Assembly: GCA_011763485.2 (NCBI GenBank)
Contig: JAANSK020269381.1
Span: 1 to 21,359, forward strand
From: Isoetes engelmannii
Taxonomy: Eukaryota; Streptophyta; Lycopodiopsida; Isoetales; Isoetaceae
Length of the DNA: 21,359 bases
Direction: 5' to 3'
The notes beneath the pieces were generated by a model. The model was not told where the DNA came from and searched no databases. It worked only from the letters and a program-made list of their open reading frames with translations. Position numbers and translations under genes: made by a program. Numbering within the stretch: the first letter of the stretch is position 1; every line of letters starts with the position of its first letter. Of the stretch, positions 18,470 through 21,359 are shown in pieces.

Positions 18470-18850
18470 ACCACCAGAGCCCTAGATTGCCACTGAAGTA
18501 TAATGCTGTGGAATTTACAAAATACCTGCATCTGGAATTTCCCTTGTCAAATTGTTGTATGATAAGTTCAGCAGCTTCAGCTTCACTAAACTGTCTAATG
18601 CATTTGGAATTTTACCCTTCAAGTTGTTGAAGACGGACCTAATTCAAGGCTCACACAAGAACCTAAACTTCTAGAATAGCTCAGTTGAGCTGATTTCTGC
18701 TCAAGTCTATAGAGCCATGGTTCATGTTTTGCAGTTTTGTTGGAATGCTGCCTGTCAGAAAATTTGCTGAAACCAAAAAGCTAACAAGGTTTGTAAGACT
18801 AGCAATGCTTGTGAGAATTTCCCATTTCAGAGACTGTTATATTGATTGAT
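18470..18850 (-). pseudogene. Leucine-rich-repeat receptor (LRR-RLK type) fragment, decayed
   Basis: On the minus strand there are consecutive plant-type LRRs. The upper part (about 18830-18670) reads SIASLTNLVSFLVSANFLTG, SIPTKLQNMNH and SIDLSRNQLN. The lower part (about 18626-18480) reads NNLKGKIPNALDSL, LNLSYNNLTREIPDAGI and, after a one-base loss, NSTALYFSGNLGLW. The last block matches the cap that ends the LRR domain of receptor kinases. There are stops after RNQLN and ILEV. No transmembrane or kinase part follows at lower coordinates, where the Copia LTR lies. Only the end of the ectodomain survives. Confidence 0.8.
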
Positions 18851-19119
18851 TATTCGCGATCTATTAAAGACCCTGTGGTCTAGGAGACAAAATGTTTACC
18901 TAATAAAAGCACTTTTTAAACTCTTATGACCTAGGCTACTCGTATAGTTGTGCATCACGAACAAGCAACATTTCTGTGAGGGAATTTGCTAGTTTCCATG
19001 ATGGCAACTGAAAAAAAGTATAGATATTCACACAGTCTGCTGTATGGATCTTGTGTTTCTTTCTTATAGTTACATAAGTTGCACAGCTAAGCAAAAAATG
19101 ATGCTCACCCCCGTCTTAC

Positions 19120-19450
19120 ATATCTTACATATCTGACATATTTGACTGAACCTCGGTATGTTATGCCACCTTCCACATCCATACTGATGCCCCATCTTTG
19201 CAGCCATAATACTCCATCTGCATACCAACCACTTTCTTTGCTTTCTTCCATTGCCTATTACATTATGTGGTAGCCTATTATGTGGTAAGGTTCTAACTCT
19301 GGTTACATAAGCTCATCCATTAGATAGCGCTTTTGCACTGCTTCTATATCTTTCCATTTTATTTTTGCCAAGCCTGGTCCCCATATCTTTGCAAGTTCAC
19401 GAGAGAGATTTTTTAAGGATGCTTCTCTTACAGCCACAAGGTACATTCCT
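19120..19450 (-). pseudogene. Possible exons of an unidentified gene
   Basis: Minus-strand translation gives two protein-like blocks. MYLVAVREASLKNLSRELAK continues to IWGPGLAKIKWKDIEAVQKR and YLMDELM (about 19445-19275). Then come ESGWYADGVLWLQRWGISMD and VEGGITYRGSVKYVRY (about 19228-19130), followed by a GTAAGA donor-like site. Between them are stops and a short duplicated CCACATAATAGGCTA (near 19255-19285). I do not recognise the family. The Trp-rich composition and lack of repeats argue for former coding sequence. Confidence 0.35.
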
Positions 19451-19585
19451 TAATGGTTATCTTTTGCATCTTTGCAACCTTCATTGAATAGTAAAAATAT
19501 CAATTCTATTATGCATCTTTGCCTCTTACATTTATGCTGATGAATGCTTACTTGAGGCTTCAAGTTGTGTCTAAATGATTCTGAT

Positions 19586-19790
19586 TTACAAAAATGTGTT
19601 ATTCTGATTTACAAGAAGCTTTGCTCCGTCTTGATTCCAAGTTTTCTCGGTTATGATGCAAAGGGGATCTATATCGCGATTTAAGTTGAATTTTATTTCC
19701 TGCGATAGAAGATGAGTATGAAAGTGGATGGATATGGATTTTATTTTCATCATCACGAACTTCATCACTAATTGCTCTATTCCAGGAACC
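19586..19790 (-). other. Possible coding exon, unidentified
   Basis: After an acceptor-like TTGGATTACAG (near 19796-19786, minus), two frames stay open to about 19590: one reading EQLVMKFVMMKIKSISIHFH, the other NRAISDEVRDDENKIHIHPL. Which frame, if either, was translated is unclear. It lies upstream of the 19120-19450 blocks on the same strand and could be an earlier exon of that gene. Confidence 0.2.
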
Positions 19791-19809
19791 TGTAATCCAA
19801 CGCAAGTAA

Positions 19810-20445
19810 ATATTGTAAAAAATTGAATTTGAATGCCAGATATTTTGTCTAAAGAATTGATAGAATAGACAGTTTATGTGGCATGGTAAAGATTTACGTA
19901 GTTCCTAAAGTTTGCAGTTGATCTTTGTGCGGAGGCAGCTAAAAAGTATTATCTTCTTTCTTTCAAATACCATTCAATTGTATTTTATGAATAAAGTGCT
20001 ACATTTGATGCTTCTGAACACGCAGCATTATGCAGCCCAGAAATCCAGAAATCAGTAATACTTTTGCGTAAGCTGAATGAATATATTCAAGAATCCATGT
20101 TGAGTGTTCTGAAGAAACAAGGAAGAAGGGGAAACATTTTGTGTAGCCTAGTCTGTTTTCAGGCCGTTTTGCTTTTGGGTGGTTGGTCTAGGTTTTAGCA
20201 GAAAGGTGCAGAAGGCTGGTTTGAACATCTAAAGAATAGATTAGAGCATCTTGTACAATACAAGAGGCAATTTCTTCTAAAGAAGTCCTACCTAGCACAA
20301 ATGTTCATAGTTTGGCTCTTGTTATTTGTTTAGGACAAATGGAAATACCAGGGTTCAACCCCCCTGGGCTTTTTGAACTGTTTGGTATACGTTTCTATGT
20401 GGTGTGTATCGTAATGCACAAACCAATCAATTGGCAGTACTTTAT
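19810..20445. other. No gene seen
   Basis: AT-rich sequence with stops in all frames. A short hairpin CCAGGG-TTCAACC-CCCCTGG lies near 20349-20368. Nothing else stands out. Confidence 0.5.
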
Positions 20446-20617
20446 GACCAAAAACATGCCTTGTTTATTATAGAAACTTGCATCAATTTCCTTTTCTTCT
20501 CAACAATGGAGGTTCAGTGAACAATTCATTAGACCAAAAAACATACCTTGTTTCTTATAAAAACTTGCATCAATTTCCTTTTTCTTCTCAATGACGGAAA
20601 GTTCAATGACCGTTTCA
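20446..20617. repeat. 86-bp tandem direct repeat, two copies
   Basis: Units begin with GACCAAAAACATGCCTTG at 20446 and GACCAAAAAACATACCTTG at 20532. Both contain AAACTTGCATCAATTTCC and a CTTCTCAA block. They differ at several bases, so the duplication is not very recent. Confidence 0.88.
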
Positions 20618-20619
20618 TG

Positions 20620-21030
20620 ATTTATCGTATGAACTAGTACCAATTATATATAGAATAACATATTATTTGTTTGGTAACCAGCAATTTTAAAGCTTGTAGC
20701 AACTTTGCCAGCAAAATAGTGTGATTTGTTCCAATATCATCTCTATCTTGATAAAAAACCAATAATAGTTTGCATAGTAAAAGCTTGAGGCATTTTGTTG
20801 TGTGGAACAACATTGATTCATATAAAAAGATGTAGACAAATTCACTTGGAAACCGTTCATAGAAATGAAATATAGTACTAAATCACATAAACCAACAACT
20901 ATAAAGAACCATGATGGTCAAATGTGGTCAATTGTACATTGTTATTCAACATATTAACCCACAAAATAATATTACTTTGTTCTAGTGGTTTCGTATAACA
21001 ACTATTGTAAAAAACTAATAACGAATATGT
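20620..21030. other. No gene seen
   Basis: Very AT-rich, with stops in every frame and no repeat or RNA feature that I can support. Confidence 0.5.
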
Positions 21031-21031
21031 T

Positions 21032-21270
21032 TTGAAGGCCTTGTGGTATCAAGAATTAGAGCGGCTTCGTGCTCATGCCCCTACCAATGGAATTCGAGAA
21101 AAGGAGTTACTATCTCAGATGAAGGCTATGGAAACTGTGAAAGTTACTGAAGCCAATGTGAAGGTAGGGTTGCAGTGGTTTAGGGATGGAGATAGATGTA
21201 CACGCTTCTTTTTTGCTGCTGCAACGAGAAGGAAACTTGCTACTTCTATACATTCTTTGGCATTACCAAA
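21032..21270 (+). pseudogene. LINE ORF2 fragment (linker before reverse transcriptase)
   Basis: The frame reads LERLRAHAPTNGIREKELLS, then VGLQWFRDGDRCTRFFFAAA and TRRKLATSIHSL. The W-x-x-(D/E)GDR-x-T-x-FFF pattern is the conserved link between endonuclease and reverse transcriptase in plant LINE ORF2 proteins. Similarity ends near 21270, after which the frame runs through unrelated sequence and a palindrome. Neither endonuclease nor reverse transcriptase is present in the window. It is the opposite strand and a different part of ORF2 from the remnant at 6309-6570. Confidence 0.8.
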
Positions 21271-21285
21271 AAGCACAATTTTATT

Positions 21286-21314
21286 ATTTGTGGACTTTAG
21301 AAAAGTCCACAAAT
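21286..21314. repeat. Perfect 13-bp palindrome
   Basis: ATTTGTGGACTTT and AAAGTCCACAAAT pair completely across the 3-base loop AGA. It lies just where LINE similarity ends and could be one terminus of a small element that continues past the window. Confidence 0.9.
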
Positions 21315-21359
21315 CATTCAAATGATAAAACTGTAAGAAATCTATGGTTTCCACTGCTA

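Noticed and set aside
20345-20370. CCAGGG-TTCAACC-CCCCTGG as a tRNA T-arm
   Set aside because: No D-arm, anticodon arm or acceptor pairing could be placed around it.
1-21359. CRISPR array, bacterial operon or plasmid origin
   Set aside because: No spaced identical short repeats or bacterial genes are present. Introns, GPI signals and plant retroelements show nuclear plant DNA.

Overview
The window is nuclear DNA from a land plant. It holds one intact spliced gene for a LysM-domain, GPI-anchored receptor-like protein (LYP/LYM/CEBiP type), one intact spliced alpha-expansin gene with two dead tandem relatives, remnants of Ty1/Copia and LINE retroelements, MITE-like elements and a degraded LRR receptor fragment. 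Introns of the two intact genes are short (65-115 bp) with GT-AG borders. I cannot name the species. Short introns, the style of the LINE tail and the unfamiliar kinase-like/RING locus would fit a non-seed or early-diverging plant, but that is inference.

Layout. 1-690: decayed Copia reverse transcriptase/RNase H on the minus strand, cut off by a foldback-like element rich in GTTAAGTTAA (690-1095). 1106-2393: plus-strand decayed reading frames, the first with a ParB-like GNH motif, separated by a cluster of short hairpins; the second carries an in-frame 27-residue duplication. 2743-4266: the LysM gene (minus, five exons, 393 residues). 4610-5060: three diverged repeats. 5167-5605: a 439-bp MITE with long terminal inverted repeats and a probable 9-10 bp target duplication (Mutator-like). 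6300-6570: LINE ORF2 tail (minus).

7273-10790: a plus-strand pair of decayed genes with no family name that I recognise. The first keeps a protein-kinase catalytic loop and a DWG-like motif in one frame broken only by stop codons. The second is a low-complexity/coiled-coil protein ending in a RING-like zinc finger and an acidic tail. This is the best candidate for something undescribed.

11006-14520: the expansin cluster, all minus strand. The intact three-exon gene (245 residues) sits at 13597-14520 with a TATA box and a duplicated CACGTTTCACGTT promoter motif. Downstream of it lie two pseudogenes made partly by a ~720-bp tandem duplication whose edges fall at poly-C tracts.

15722-18395: a 5'-truncated, decayed Copia element (plus) with a probable 3' LTR, carrying a ~200-bp MITE with nearly perfect terminal inverted repeats. 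18470-18850: LRR receptor remnant (minus). 19120-19790: possible decayed exons of an unidentified gene (minus). 20446-20617: an 86-bp tandem repeat. 21032-21270: a second LINE fragment (plus), ending near a perfect 13-bp palindrome.

The genes do not form a pathway. The two intact genes act outside the cell membrane (chitin or peptidoglycan perception, and wall loosening), and the rest is largely transposon debris.
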